NCBI RefSeq assembly: GCF_000177235.2
Contig: NC_014829.1
Location: forward strand, 4,092,001 to 4,156,000
DNA length: 64,000 nt
Reading direction: 5' to 3'
DNA from: Evansella cellulosilytica DSM 2522
GTDB lineage: Bacteria > Bacillota > Bacilli > Bacillales > Salisediminibacteriaceae
Under the pieces are notes generated by a model. That model did not search any database. It was not told where the DNA came from and saw only the letters and a list, made by a program, of their open reading frames with translations. Every line of letters begins with the position of its first letter. Position 1 is the first letter of the stretch. Shown piece after piece: positions 34,617 through 43,870 of this stretch. The position numbers were made by a program, and so were the translations under genes.

Positions 34617-35114
34617 TCAATCAATTTCTACAATAGTAGAAACAGGAATTTCTATTTGTGTATTTACGATATTATCCTCATCTAGAGAAAAATCAGCAAT
34701 TGCTTCAAACTCGTAGTCTCCAGGTTCTAGCTCATCTAATACAGGGTGAATAAATGTCACTTTATGAGCTTCATCTTTCGTAAGGGTTGTCCTCAATAAT
34801 GGTTGGTCCATCCCTCCAATATGTTCGAAATCACCATTTACCTCATATATATGAAAGAAAAAGATGCTTCCTCCGTGGAAAATGTTAATTTTATCTTTAT
34901 CCCCTATATAAGAAATAGTACCGTAAACTTCAAGGTCATTACTATCATTACCGACGTGTATAGATACCTCAAATTCACCATCCTGATTTGTTTCTTCTGA
35001 ATTTATCAACCTTTCATCGCTACTGCTGGAATCCCTACTTTCCTCTGTACCACATCCGAATAATCCAATCACTAAAACAAAAAAGACAACTTTACTAAAA
35101 ATAAACCTCAACAT
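34617..35114 (-). CDS. Lipoprotein of unknown function with ECF-type promoter
   Basis: 165 residues with lipobox LFGC (Cys21), a Ser/Asp/Glu-rich linker and a predicted all-beta domain (EVSIHVGNDSNDLEVYGTISYIGDKDKINIF ... LDELEPGDYEFEAIADFSL). The strand pattern resembles an Ig-like or intracellular proteinase inhibitor (BsuPI) type fold, but that is a guess. ATG follows AAAGGGGG. It is convergent with pspA. Its TGAAAC-N16-CGTC promoter puts it with the neighbouring membrane-stress genes. Confidence 0.8.
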   Translation of the reverse strand: MLRFIFSKVVFFVLVIGLFGCGTEESRDSSSSDERLINSEETNQDGEFEVSIHVGNDSNDLEVYGTISYIGDKDKINIFHGGSIFFFHIYEVNGDFEHIGGMDQPLLRTTLTKDEAHKVTFIHPVLDELEPGDYEFEAIADFSLDEDNIVNTQIEIPVSTIVEID

Positions 35115-35139
35115 GGTCCCTGCCCCCTTTCCAAAATTA

Positions 35140-35165
35140 GACGATAAAGGATGAAGAATGTTTCA
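35140..35165 (-). promoter_or_regulatory. ECF (sigma-W-like) promoter of the lipoprotein gene
   Basis: On the minus strand TGAAAC (35165-35160), a 16-base spacer, CGTC (35143-35140), 26 bases before the ATG. CGTC instead of CGTA is seen in promoters of several Bacillus ECF sigma factors. Confidence 0.6.
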
Positions 35166-35429
35166 AAAGTTAAGAGAGAAGAACCTAATCACGCAACAGA
35201 GGTTGCCCTCCCCCTTAGCCATTGTACTGTCGTGGCGAGGTCATTCTAGTGTAGCCATCGCACCCTCCTTTGAAAGACCAATTTCATAGTAAGCGATAAA
35301 AGAGCGGAGCCATTGTCATTCAATCTAAACGCGCTGAAAAAAGTTGCACTGTTGTTTTCCAGTCGACTCGTCGTAGGTTTAGAGACCATATGATAAGTGG
35401 GCATCTTAAAGAATGAATTTGTAAAACTA

Positions 35430-35515
35430 AAAACTAGCTTCACAAGAGAGCACTGAAAAAGTTGTTTTGTACTTTTTCAGTGCCCTCCTTCACAAAGCTA
35501 GTTTAAGTTTTTTTC
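35430..35515. terminator. Large two-level hairpin, probable terminator of the TPM gene
   Basis: Outer arms AAACTAGCTT/AAGCTAGTTT (small bulges) enclose an inner stem GCACTGAAAAAG/CTTTTTCAGTGC. Runs of T lie on both outer sides. The inner stem resembles the hairpin in the 285-bp repeat at 453-1046. Confidence 0.6.
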
Positions 35516-35565
35516 TTATTAGCGTTCTCAGCATGTATAGCTGTTACGTGTATAATTGAAGGGCA

Positions 35566-38013
35566 TTAAAACCTTCGTCCGCCTCCGCGCGAACCACCGC
35601 GAAAGCCTCCACCACCGCCTCGTGAACCAAAGCTGGACCCGCCACCTCTTGATCCACCAAATCCGCTTCCGCCTCCGCGAGAGCCACCTCCGCCGAAACC
35701 ACCACCGAAGCCGCCGCCAAATCCGCCGCCGAATGTCGTCGTGCGTCTTGACATTTGCATCGCTTGCCTACGTCGTCTCGCTTCAATACGATCATGTTCA
35801 TCCTTCATGTCTTGAATGATTCTTCTACCAATCTTAATTTCACCCATCACACCTTGATAGTTGCCGCGTTCCATATACGCACGAATTTGCGATTCACATG
35901 ATTGAAAGCGGGACCTGAAGTTAGATGAGAAGAACCCTGAAGCATAGCGTCTTTCTGCGTTGCTATAGGCTGATTTCAAGTCTTCAAATTCGCGCTCCGC
36001 TTTCCTTTTTTCATTTAAAACGAAGGTTACTTCACTAGTAAATTCATCTATTCCCCGCTTCGTTTCGTTTGTAATCTCTTTCGCTTTTGTGAGATCAATT
36101 GGCACAGTATCAAGTGCAGCCTTCACTTCCACAAGATTTTTTTCGATTGCTTCGAGTGGTCGTTCGTTCACAGGCAATCGGTTTTGTTCCTTTGTCGTTA
36201 ATGCATCTTGAAGCTTCTCTTGTAGCTCTGTCACAGTTGCAGCGATCGTTTTCGCCTCTTCTTCTAAATTGTCAAACGTATGAAAGCATTCGGCATATAT
36301 ACGCTTCGTGGCGTCGAACTTTTCTAAAAGAACGCGCATTCCCTCAAAGCTCTTTTTATATTGTTGGACATCATCGTTTAACAATTGCTCGATATGAGGT
36401 AAAGTCACTTCGATCTCATTTACAAGATCATTCATTTCATTAAATTGTTTTTCTAAATGAGACCAATGAAGATGTGCATACTTATTGTTCAGCCTTTCTA
36501 GCTCATTTGCAAAGGCATTATCTTTATTTTTATATTGTTGAATATCGGTTGCTAAAGTTTGCACATGTTCCTTCGTTGTATCTCGATATTCGACTAGCTT
36601 TTCAACACGATTTTTCGCTTCGTCTAATCGTTGATAAATTGTATTCAATACTTCACTTCCTTCAGAAGCCTTCCCTTCATCAAGAAGCTGATTTAGCTTC
36701 ACTTCGTAATCGCGTGCATCTTCAATAAAAACAAATGGGTCTTCATCCGCTAATATGAGACGCTCACGCTTAATATACGACGATACTTCCTCTTGCTTTT
36801 CATCTATATGTGTGGCGATTTGCTCATGCGCTTCAAGTAATTGACTTAATAGTGCGAGCTCCTCTTTAAACGTGACAACTACTTTTTTTACGTCTGCAAG
36901 TTCATCATTCGCAGCGAGGTAATCAAAGGCATCCTCTAATGCGACTACTTCATTTAATTGACGAGTGACTTTGTCCTTTTGCTCAAGTAACGATTGAAAT
37001 TGTCTATTCGTTTCTGTTGAAAGGGCCGTGAATTTTTCATTTTGATGCTGTAATGTTTCAGATAAATCCTTTATTTTTTGCGAAGTCTCTAACTCTTTTT
37101 TCACTTGGCCATCGACTTCTGCAATTAACCGTTCTAACTCGGCCAGATCATCCTTACATTCTGCCTCAAGTGGCTTTATAGCTTGATAGAATTTCATGAA
37201 TGATGACCATGGGATCGGTTGTGCTTCTAGTTGTTGCTCACGTTCTTGTACTTTCTTTAGCAATGAGAGAAGCTGTCCATTTAAGTTTTCAAATAATGTC
37301 TTCGTACTGCCTTTCGTTATGCTGACCTTTTCGTTCGTTTTGTTATAGGGCTCATACACTTTAGAAAGGAGTTGACGATGCGCTTGCTGCACCGTTGTAT
37401 AGTACTCCTTCGCTTTTTTTCGTTGAGAAAAAAGAAAGAAAAGATAAACTAGAACGAGTATAGTTATAAAAATACCGATAAAAACAATAAAGCCGTAATT
37501 TGCTTGTGTAGTTGTATTACCGCTACCTTCTGCAGGTGGCGGTGGTGTCGTTGCCCCGCCTTCTGAGACCTCTAATCCTTCTATATATGCAAGAAGTGAT
37601 TCTACACCTGCACCGAACTCCCCATTTTGCGCTTCAGGAATGAATGTATCATCTAACATACGCTCAATCGACTGCCCACCGATCGCACGATCAATATCTG
37701 TGCCATTCGCAATTTCTAAATACACCTCACCTTCCTCGTAAGATATAACGAGTACTGCAGAATAGCCTTCAGTACGCACCTCTTCTAAAGTATTAGAGGC
37801 GTACTGGCTTATTCCGGCGCCATCCAAGCTGTTTAATGTTTGGATATAATAGTCGTGCTGAGATTGATCAAATGTGTCTCGTATTGACTCTATTTCACTT
37901 CCACTAAAAAAATTTCCATCATCATGAATCGAAACAGCAGCTTCTCCATAAAGTGGAAAAAATAACATCACGATGAAGAGTGCACATACCGTTGATTTCA
38001 AAAACTGTCTCAT
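35566..38013 (-). CDS. TPM-domain membrane protein with long coiled coil and Gly-rich tail
   Basis: 815 residues: signal peptide (about 1-25), TPM domain (about 27-150, TLP18.3/Psb32/MOLO-1 family), Pro-rich spacer, membrane segment (about 174-197), a ~530-residue cytoplasmic coiled coil, and a C-terminal Gly/Ser/Arg/Phe tail with GGGFGG repeats. TPM proteins such as B. subtilis YdjH are linked to membrane quality control and to PspA genes. The coiled coil is unusually long for this group by my recollection. ATG behind GGAGGT. An ECF promoter (38086-38112) precedes it. Confidence 0.88.
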   Translation of the reverse strand: MRQFLKSTVCALFIVMLFFPLYGEAAVSIHDDGNFFSGSEIESIRDTFDQSQHDYYIQTLNSLDGAGISQYASNTLEEVRTEGYSAVLVISYEEGEVYLEIANGTDIDRAIGGQSIERMLDDTFIPEAQNGEFGAGVESLLAYIEGLEVSEGGATTPPPPAEGSGNTTTQANYGFIVFIGIFITILVLVYLFFLFSQRKKAKEYYTTVQQAHRQLLSKVYEPYNKTNEKVSITKGSTKTLFENLNGQLLSLLKKVQEREQQLEAQPIPWSSFMKFYQAIKPLEAECKDDLAELERLIAEVDGQVKKELETSQKIKDLSETLQHQNEKFTALSTETNRQFQSLLEQKDKVTRQLNEVVALEDAFDYLAANDELADVKKVVVTFKEELALLSQLLEAHEQIATHIDEKQEEVSSYIKRERLILADEDPFVFIEDARDYEVKLNQLLDEGKASEGSEVLNTIYQRLDEAKNRVEKLVEYRDTTKEHVQTLATDIQQYKNKDNAFANELERLNNKYAHLHWSHLEKQFNEMNDLVNEIEVTLPHIEQLLNDDVQQYKKSFEGMRVLLEKFDATKRIYAECFHTFDNLEEEAKTIAATVTELQEKLQDALTTKEQNRLPVNERPLEAIEKNLVEVKAALDTVPIDLTKAKEITNETKRGIDEFTSEVTFVLNEKRKAEREFEDLKSAYSNAERRYASGFFSSNFRSRFQSCESQIRAYMERGNYQGVMGEIKIGRRIIQDMKDEHDRIEARRRRQAMQMSRRTTTFGGGFGGGFGGGFGGGGSRGGGSGFGGSRGGGSSFGSRGGGGGFRGGSRGGGRRF

Positions 38014-38085
38014 ATTCCACCTCCAAATTATCTATCCTCATTATAAAGCCAACGATCAGCATATAATAGCTTTCATACTTATTTT

Positions 38086-38112
38086 TACGTATCAAAATGG
38101 GAATAAGTTTCA
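38086..38112 (-). promoter_or_regulatory. ECF (sigma-W-like) promoter of the TPM gene
   Basis: On the minus strand TGAAAC (38112-38107), a 17-base spacer, CGTA (38089-38086), about 72 bases before the ATG. Spacing and boxes match the pspA promoter exactly. Confidence 0.75.
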
Positions 38113-38180
38113 GACGAATAAGTGATACAGCTATTTTTGCTATCCGCAAAGGAACATATTTTCCTTTTGAAAGTAGCAGG

Positions 38181-38214
38181 AAAAACCCGTCATGAGTTTT
38201 CTCATAACGGGTTT
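38181..38214 (-). terminator. Terminator of the CAP-domain gene
   Basis: AAACCCGTTATGAG pairs with CTCATGACGGGTTT (one mismatch) around four As, and TTTTT follows on the minus strand. Confidence 0.85.
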
Positions 38215-38257
38215 GTGTTTTGTCGTCAGTCAATATCGAGTGCGAGATGTCCTCTCT

Positions 38258-39280
38258 TTACTGCGAAAGAAACAGTTGTGTCCAATAATGGCCATTGGCG
38301 TCGTAGCCGACACCTAAGTGCGTGTAATTTCCATTCATGATGTTCGTTCGATGCCCAGGACTGTTCATCCATGCGTTAACTACGCTCTCCGGTGTGGAAA
38401 ACCCATGAGCAATATTTTCAGCAGCTGCTCTATAACTGATGCCATAAAAAGTCATCATATCAAATGGAGAACCGTAAGTTGGACTGTTGTGTGCAAAATA
38501 ACCTACTTGAATCATATCGGTTGATTTCTGCCTTGCTACATAGCTCAAGTTCACATGCAGCTTTAATTCAGAAAGCCCCTCCTTTTTCCGTTCAGCATTT
38601 GTTAACCCAAGCACTTCCTTTTCAAAGCTACTAACAGAATGATTCGAAGGAATCGAACCGTTTGTTTTATCTTGCTTAGGTTCCTCTTTTGGTGGCTCTT
38701 CCTTTTTTGGTTCTTCTTTCTTTGGTTCTTCTTTCTTTGGCTCTTGCTTTTTAGGCTCCTCTTTTGAAGGGGTGCTTTCTTTACTATTATTTTGTTGTGG
38801 CTGCTTTTTTTCGGTTTCCTGCTTCGGTTCTTCTTTAGATGTACTATTGCTGTCGGTGCTTGCAGGTGCTTGCTTTGATTCTTCCTGCTCCGGTGTCTTT
38901 GTTGCAATAGGCGTTTCCTCTACATCTTCTTCGGAATCATCTTCTTTAGCTAATTGCTCATCATCTGCTTCCTCTTCTTTGTTTTCATCACGGTCATCTT
39001 CGTTTTCCCGTTCTGCTTTCTGATCCTCTTCTTCATCAGCTTCAGCTGTCTCCAAATCATCTACTAGTTCCTCTATTTCCTCTACTGTTTCGTCGTCTTC
39101 CTCAATATGCTCATCAGGGCTAGCGTCAACTGCTTCATTTTGAGTAGCAAGCGACGAAGCGATGTATATTGACCCTATTGTGAGAACGAGAATAAGGAGC
39201 GATGTAGCCACAATCGACTTTTTGTCCATTCGCTTCACTTTAGAAAAAAATAATTGGACTGTCTCTACTATTCTATTCAT
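38258..39280 (-). CDS. Secreted or membrane-anchored CAP/SCP-domain protein
   Basis: 340 residues from ATG 39280 (behind GGAGG; an in-frame ATG ten codons earlier lacks a site). A membrane or signal segment (about 28-47) is followed by a long acidic linker, a Lys/Glu/Pro repeat region (PKKEEPKKEEPKKEE-like), and a C-terminal CAP domain (about 220-340) with LTNAERKKEGL, YFAHNSPTYG, AENIAHG and MNSPGHRTNIMN. It resembles YkwD-type proteins of Bacillus, whose function is not settled. The charged linker suits spanning the wall. Confidence 0.88.
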   Translation of the reverse strand: MNRIVETVQLFFSKVKRMDKKSIVATSLLILVLTIGSIYIASSLATQNEAVDASPDEHIEEDDETVEEIEELVDDLETAEADEEEDQKAERENEDDRDENKEEEADDEQLAKEDDSEEDVEETPIATKTPEQEESKQAPASTDSNSTSKEEPKQETEKKQPQQNNSKESTPSKEEPKKQEPKKEEPKKEEPKKEEPPKEEPKQDKTNGSIPSNHSVSSFEKEVLGLTNAERKKEGLSELKLHVNLSYVARQKSTDMIQVGYFAHNSPTYGSPFDMMTFYGISYRAAAENIAHGFSTPESVVNAWMNSPGHRTNIMNGNYTHLGVGYDANGHYWTQLFLSQ

Positions 39281-39845
39281 TACATTTCCTCCGCACCTTT
39301 CTAGCTTCAAATATGAGATGTTATTACTAGATTGATAGAACTTTTATATGTTCACGATATTGAACCCCTATGAACTATTATACTATTAACATAAAGGGAC
39401 CGGAGAATCATTTTTACATCGACTGTTCGTATGACTTTCGTTCGCTATAATTAGTCATATCCCATTTGAAGTAGTGCGATGGTGCATATGATCATCTCTT
39501 TTTCAGGTGAAAATGAAAGTGTTGAACTTTCTGAAGACGAGGGTCCTGGGGAAAAGCAGATTAGGTATGGTCTACAGAGTGTGAGGAGGGCAATGAAGTT
39601 GTTCTGTATTTTTCAGTGATAGTATTGTTAGACCGCGGTGCTTACCAATTACCTAGAGAAAGGAAGTGTCCTGAAGCTAAAATATACCTATCATTTTTTC
39701 ATCCAACACATGAAAAATAAGCACAACGGCACACTTCTAAACATAACATTTGATTCATAGAAATATTATCCAATGATAATTTATAATGAATATATGTTTA
39801 CATGTATGCTTAACTGGGTAATAACAACCTAAAGGGGATGATAAT
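39281..39845. other. Intergenic region
   Basis: No gene supported. A 46-codon plus-strand frame starting near 39479 has no clear ribosome site or family. A TATAAT-like box before the CAP gene lies near 39380 (minus strand). Confidence 0.35.
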
Positions 39846-40013
39846 ATGGTTCAAAAATTGTATTATTCTTTCTTACGTAGCTGGCATAATCGTAAGGCTA
39901 ACCTTTATTTAAAAATGTACTATAGCAATGAAGCTCATGAAAATGCCGAGGAATTTATGAAAAAAAGCTCCTTCCACCATATCAAATACGTCCATTACTT
40001 ATCAAAAGGCTAA
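39846..40013 (+). CDS. Small basic protein, 55 residues, unknown function
   Basis: ATG 39846 stands eight bases behind AAAGGGG. The product (start MVQKLYYSFLRSWHNRKANL) is rich in Tyr, His, Lys and Asn, ends with HYLSKG, and has no membrane segment. The stop codon is followed at once by a GGACGGTTC repeat. No family is recognised. The good ribosome site and codon use make it more likely real than chance. Confidence 0.5.
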   Translation: MVQKLYYSFLRSWHNRKANLYLKMYYSNEAHENAEEFMKKSSFHHIKYVHYLSKG

Positions 40014-40048
40014 GGGGGACGGTTCTCATTCGCCATTTCGGCGGCAAA
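40014..40048. repeat. Short GGACGGTTC hairpin repeat
   Basis: GGGGGACGGTTCTCATTCGCC followed by an imperfect partner, placed directly after the stop of the 55-residue gene and before foldback repeat A. Confidence 0.6.
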
Positions 40049-40050
40049 CA

Positions 40051-40419
40051 GGGACGGTTCGGAACCAGTGAAAAAGTACTTATCCTTTAAGTATAGACTA
40101 ATAAATATAAGGTTATTTGAATATAGAAGTTGATGAGACCTGTGCAAACTCGCTTTCCGCGGGCGGCTGGTGAGCCTCCTTGATGCTTTGCATCTACGTA
40201 GTCTCACCCCTGCCTTTTCTCCCGCAGGAACGAGCGTCGCTTCGTCGCTAATGCTTCGAGTTGTCTCGACGGATACGCTCCGTAGCATCTGCTCGTAGAG
40301 GAAGAGACAGTTACATCGCTTACTCCGGTCTCATCAACCTTTTCTATAATTAGATATATTGAATATTAATACAATAAAATATCAAGATCCCTACTTTTTC
40401 AGCGGTCTCGGACGGTTCT
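40051..40419 (+). repeat. Foldback repeat A (long form)
   Basis: About 370 bp. Bounded by GGGACGGTTCGGAACC and GGTCTCGGACGGTTC; inner ends CAGTGAAAAAGTA and TACTTTTTCAGC are inverted, as are GTTGATGAGACC and GGTCTCATCAAC. The core contains CGCTTTCCGCGGGCGGCTGG and a GC-rich middle. Homologous copies lie at 41.7, 46.6, 53.8, 58.4 and 62.6 kb. No transposase frame. Confidence 0.85.
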
Positions 40420-40548
40420 TATTAACCAATTTCCTAACAGGCTTTCATTGCCTAAATCTATCAGCTTCCCTACTGTCGGCTGAAAAGAATTCGATTGTTC
40501 TGAAAATTATCTATGTACTAAAATCCTAGCTATTTTATACAAAGAATC

Positions 40549-40701
40549 TCATGAACCTTTATTAACCAGCTCTTGCTTCCTCGCTTGAATAGATTTCAAT
40601 ATGAGGTCTTCTATTTTTTTGATTTGTTCTAGACTAGCATCCTGCTTTATATATCTTACTGTTTTTTTTACTGTTTTCGGATACGTATCGAAGGATTTCA
40701 T
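40549..40701 (-). CDS. Small charged protein, 50 residues, unknown function
   Basis: MKSFDTYPKTVKKTVRYIKQ followed by a helical Lys/Glu/Ile-rich part (LEQIKKIEDLILKSIQARKQEL). I use the ATG at 40701 behind GGCGGGTG rather than the one eleven codons earlier. A second small gene (40749-40898) lies just upstream on the same strand, so the two may be one unit. No family recognised. Confidence 0.6.
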   Translation of the reverse strand: MKSFDTYPKTVKKTVRYIKQDASLEQIKKIEDLILKSIQARKQELVNKGS

Positions 40702-40748
40702 AAGACACCCGCCTGACTTTGATGAATAAACCACAATTGTTCTAGTAT

Positions 40749-40898
40749 TTACTTGATTATTTCCTTTTGATCAATTTTCAACGTATTACTCATTCTTTTT
40801 TGTATTAGTGCCATCATTTCCGATGTTGTAACACTAGGGTTTTTATCGGCATTTTGCTTAATCTCTAGCATAAGCTTAGTTAAATCTTTCGTTTCCAC
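40749..40898 (-). CDS. Small protein with GTG start, 49 residues, unknown function
   Basis: GTG at 40898 behind a strong AGGAGGGG site. The product begins VETKDLTKLMLEIKQNADKN and continues with TTSEMMALIQKRMSNTLK; it is helical and charged. The next gene on the strand starts 47 bases after its stop. No family recognised. Confidence 0.6.
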   Translation of the reverse strand: METKDLTKLMLEIKQNADKNPSVTTSEMMALIQKRMSNTLKIDQKEIIK

Positions 40899-41072
40899 GC
40901 AACCCCTCCTAGTACTAATTAATCACTCCCCTTACAATAATATAGGTATGTATTACTAATCAACATACAAATTCTAGTAAATTGACGAATATTTATTCAT
41001 AATCTTATAAAAAGCCTATGAATTTGACAGAAATCTCCCAATTACAAATATATTTAGATTTGGTAAAAAACA

Positions 41073-41099
41073 GGCGAAGGGGGACGGTTCTCCTTCGCC
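41073..41099 (-). terminator. GGACGGTTC hairpin acting as terminator
   Basis: GGCGAAGG/CCTTCGCC stem around the repeat core GGACGGTTC; on the minus strand it is followed by TGTTTTTTA. It lies seven bases after the stop of the coiled-coil gene, so a member of the repeat family seems to serve as its terminator. Confidence 0.7.
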
Positions 41100-41105
41100 T
41101 TACTC

Positions 41106-41621
41106 TCAATCCAACTCCTCTAATTCTTTCGTGATCTCCTCTCTCTTTTCATGATATTTTGTGTTCACTACATTAACGGCTTCTCTTAAATCAAATGCAT
41201 CTGAAATAAAGGTGCTATAGTTACTTTCATTTACAATGCTTTTTAGTGCGCGATCAAACGATTGTACAGTAGTAAAAGAAACGTGTAAACTCTTTTCATT
41301 TTTCTTCATTAGTTTTTGAAATTTACTTAAGCTAACAATGTGTTCACTTTTTATTTGTTTAGTATTCATCAAATCATCTATCGTTCGATGAGCGATTACA
41401 CATTCTTGTTCTACTACTTTAAGTTTCTCAATAAGATCTGATTTCCTCTTTTTCTCAAGCATTTTCTGTTTCATATTTTCTGCTTCTTTTCTAGCCTCTA
41501 AAGCTTGCTTTCTATAAACCTCTGTTTCCTTCTGCATTTCCTTCGTAACAGAAATGGTCCATAATGCCACACCAAATGATATGAGAGAAACTACACTAGC
41601 AATTGCATGAATTGTGTCCAA
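41106..41621 (-). CDS. Membrane-anchored coiled-coil protein, unknown function
   Basis: 171 residues. One N-terminal membrane segment (about 5-27), then a long charged coiled coil (KEMQKETEVYRKQALEARKE ...) and a helical C-terminal half. The start is TTG at 41621, about nine bases after a perfect AAGGAGGTGA; no ATG is near in frame. No family recognised. It stands alone between repeats. Confidence 0.75.
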   Translation of the reverse strand: MDTIHAIASVVSLISFGVALWTISVTKEMQKETEVYRKQALEARKEAENMKQKMLEKKRKSDLIEKLKVVEQECVIAHRTIDDLMNTKQIKSEHIVSLSKFQKLMKKNEKSLHVSFTTVQSFDRALKSIVNESNYSTFISDAFDLREAVNVVNTKYHEKREEITKELEELD

Positions 41622-41654
41622 AATTACATTTCACCTCCTTAAATTTGGCTAATA

Positions 41655-42025
41655 GGGACGGTTCGGAACCAGTGAAAAAGTGTAAAAATTAATATATTGT
41701 TGCATTATTATTCAAAATACCTAATTAGAGAAAGAGTTGATGAGACCGGAGCAAACGAGGTAACTGCCTCTTCCTCTACGAGCATATTCTTTGAAGCGTA
41801 TCCGTCGAGACAACTCGAAGCATTAGCGACGAAGAAACGCTCGTTCCTGAGGGAGTAAAGGCAGAGGTAAGACCCCGCAGATGCGCAGCATAGAGGAGAC
41901 TTACCAGCCGCCCGCGGAAAGCGAGTTTGCATAGGTCTCTTCAACCCCTATATTCTAATAACCTTATATTTATTAGGAGGCTCTCTAAATGCAAGTACTT
42001 TTTCACTGATTCCGGACGGTTCTCG
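41655..42025 (-). repeat. Foldback repeat B (long form, inverted)
   Basis: The same element as repeat A in reverse orientation, more diverged at its ends (CAGTGAAAAAGTG and ACTTTTTCACTGATTCC). The core with CCGCCCGCGGAAAGCGAG is intact. Small frames in it are shadows. Confidence 0.85.
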
Positions 42026-42052
42026 TTTGCCTTCATTTGGGTTAATGGGTAT

Positions 42053-42087
42053 GGTTCTTGTTTGCCTTGAAATGGCAAACAAGAACC
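42053..42087. repeat. Short GGTTCTTGTTTGCC hairpin repeat
   Basis: A perfect 14-bp inverted repeat with a seven-base loop; a member of the GGACGGTTC family with the left GGACGG changed to GGTATGG. Confidence 0.75.
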
Positions 42088-42210
42088 GTCCCCACTTGCC
42101 GAAATAGGACTATTTTACCTGAAAATCCTTGAAGTGTAGTTGAAATGCGTCGAAATATGTATATTGATAGTAAGTATGTTTTTTCAACTAATGGAGGATG
42201 GGGTGAGTAT

Positions 42211-43707
42211 ATGAAAGAACAATCTGTAAAAAAAGACAAAGATAGTAATTTTACACTAGAACAAAGAGATCTAATTAAACGTAATGCAATAGTATTTAAA
42301 GCTATTTTATTTGTTAGTATATTAACAGTTGCTCCTATATTATCAATGGGGGGTGACATTACTAGTTATCTATGGATGTTAATGGGTACTCAAATCTTTA
42401 TATTAAGTGTTTTTGCCCTTTTACATTTTAAAAGAAAGCTAATAGGGTTTCTCCCTTATATTGCTATTGGTGGAACAGCAATATCAACGACACTTTCTTT
42501 AATATTTATGCCTGCCTTAACCAATGTATTTTCAATTTACTATTTAATCATACTTGCACTTATTTATATGAATCGAAAAATATCGTTAACTGTCCAAGTG
42601 TATGGTTTCCTTATGCTAGCTTATATTTTGTTTTTACAGAACGATCTATTAAATATTAGTAGTGAAGATCAAATCACTTACATCATCTACTATATTTTAA
42701 TCACAATATTAATGCTGGCTTTACTTCAAGTAACACAACACATTAATGCTGAAATGTCTAAATTTAGAAAAGATAGCCAGCTTTTACTTGAGCAGCAAAA
42801 AGAAGAGAAAGAAAAAATGGTGGAACTTGTTTCGAATGTCACATCTAATTTTAATATTGTTTCTTCTGCAAGTGAAGATAATAACAGTTCCTTTAGTGAG
42901 ATGAACGCAACATTCCAAGAGATTGCGAGTGGTGTCAATTCACAAAATGAAGCTACTGTAGAAATTAATGAATCAGTAACAGCGATGCGTGAAAGCATGC
43001 AGAAGATGGTGCATTCTATGTCGCTATTAAAAACTGGGGCAACTGGCGCATTACAATTATCTAGCAACGGACAAGATGAAATTGAAACATTAACATCAAC
43101 AATTAACGAATTTAAACTAGAAGTTGATTCCATGTCAGTTGACATTAGTGATCTCATAAAAAATCTAGAAGAAACAAATCAATTCAGTAATACTATTATG
43201 GAAATAGCAGCGCAAACAAACCTACTCTCGCTAAATGCAAGTATAGAAGCTGCAAGGGCGGGAGAACACGGAAGAGGATTTGCAATAGTTGCAGATGAAA
43301 TTAGAAAATTATCTGATATGACTTCACAGGCTGCTGAACAAATTTCGAAACACCTCGAGCATTTTTCGTCTCAATCAGATTTAACTAGAAAAAGAATGCT
43401 GCACGTTGGGGACCAGATGGAAAAAAGCTATGATGTAACGAAAAAAACAAATGAATCATTTAATGAGATTAACGAAGCTATCGAAAAGGTAACTCAGCTT
43501 TCTATGGACAGTAACAATTTAATAACAGATATTACTTCAACAGTAGATGTCATTCATTCATCTACGGAAGAGTTAGCTTCTGTTAGTCAACAATCTAGCG
43601 CTTCTTTAGAAGAATTAATTGCTACGCTAGAAACTTTGTTGGATGGCAACTCTACAAGTTTACAAAGTATAAAACAAATTGAAAACAAATTAAAAGAAAT
43701 AACGTAA
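42211..43707 (+). CDS. Methyl-accepting chemotaxis protein with multi-pass membrane sensor
   Basis: 498 residues from ATG 42211 (behind GGAGGATGGGG; an in-frame ATG 22 codons earlier has no site). About six membrane segments (30-195) replace the usual periplasmic domain, there is no HAMP domain, and the cytoplasmic signalling domain has [20 protein letters not shown] and [15 protein letters not shown]. It should signal to CheA/CheW. Its ligand or membrane cue is unknown. It resembles the receptor at 51336-52814 in layout. Confidence 0.9.
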   Translation: MKEQSVKKDKDSNFTLEQRDLIKRNAIVFKAILFVSILTVAPILSMGGDITSYLWMLMGTQIFILSVFALLHFKRKLIGFLPYIAIGGTAISTTLSLIFMPALTNVFSIYYLIILALIYMNRKISLTVQVYGFLMLAYILFLQNDLLNISSEDQITYIIYYILITILMLALLQVTQHINAEMSKFRKDSQLLLEQQKEEKEKMVELVSNVTSNFNIVSSASEDNNSSFSEMNATFQEIASGVNSQNEATVEINESVTAMRESMQKMVHSMSLLKTGATGALQLSSNGQDEIETLTSTINEFKLEVDSMSVDISDLIKNLEETNQFSNTIMEIAAQTNLLSLNASIEAARAGEHGRGFAIVADEIRKLSDMTSQAAEQISKHLEHFSSQSDLTRKRMLHVGDQMEKSYDVTKKTNESFNEINEAIEKVTQLSMDSNNLITDITSTVDVIHSSTEELASVSQQSSASLEELIATLETLLDGNSTSLQSIKQIENKLKEIT

Positions 43708-43744
43708 TGAAAGCTTAACAATCCAGAGTTTTATCCTATATATC

Positions 43745-43772
43745 AAAAAACATCTCTTAATGAGATGTTTTT
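43745..43772 (+). terminator. Terminator of the MCP gene
   Basis: AAAAAACATCTC/GAGATGTTTTTT with a five-base loop. Closely related hairpins occur at 51206 and 53747. Confidence 0.85.
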
Positions 43773-43870
43773 TATTATGGAACAATGTTTAAAGTTTTCA
43801 CACCCGCTTCTGATGTCCTGTTAGTCGTATGAATGACGTGTATAAACCTCACAGCTCATTTCCTGTTCAT

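Larger units (their letters stand above)
35115..35565. other. Intergenic region between lipoprotein and TPM genes
   Basis: Holds the lipoprotein promoter (35140-35165) and a large hairpin (35430-35515). A 65-codon minus-strand frame at 35246-35443 has no ribosome site and no recognised family, so I do not call it. Confidence 0.45.

Noticed and set aside
35246-35443. 65-residue minus-strand protein
   Set aside because: No ribosome site, no recognised family, and it covers the lipoprotein upstream region; probably chance.
35556-35819. Arg/Ser-rich proteins on both other frames of the TPM gene end
   Set aside because: They are products of reading the Gly-rich tail (GGN repeats) in other frames.
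40051-40419. Insertion sequence
   Set aside because: No frame resembling a transposase is present in any of the six copies; only inverted ends and a GC-rich core are seen.
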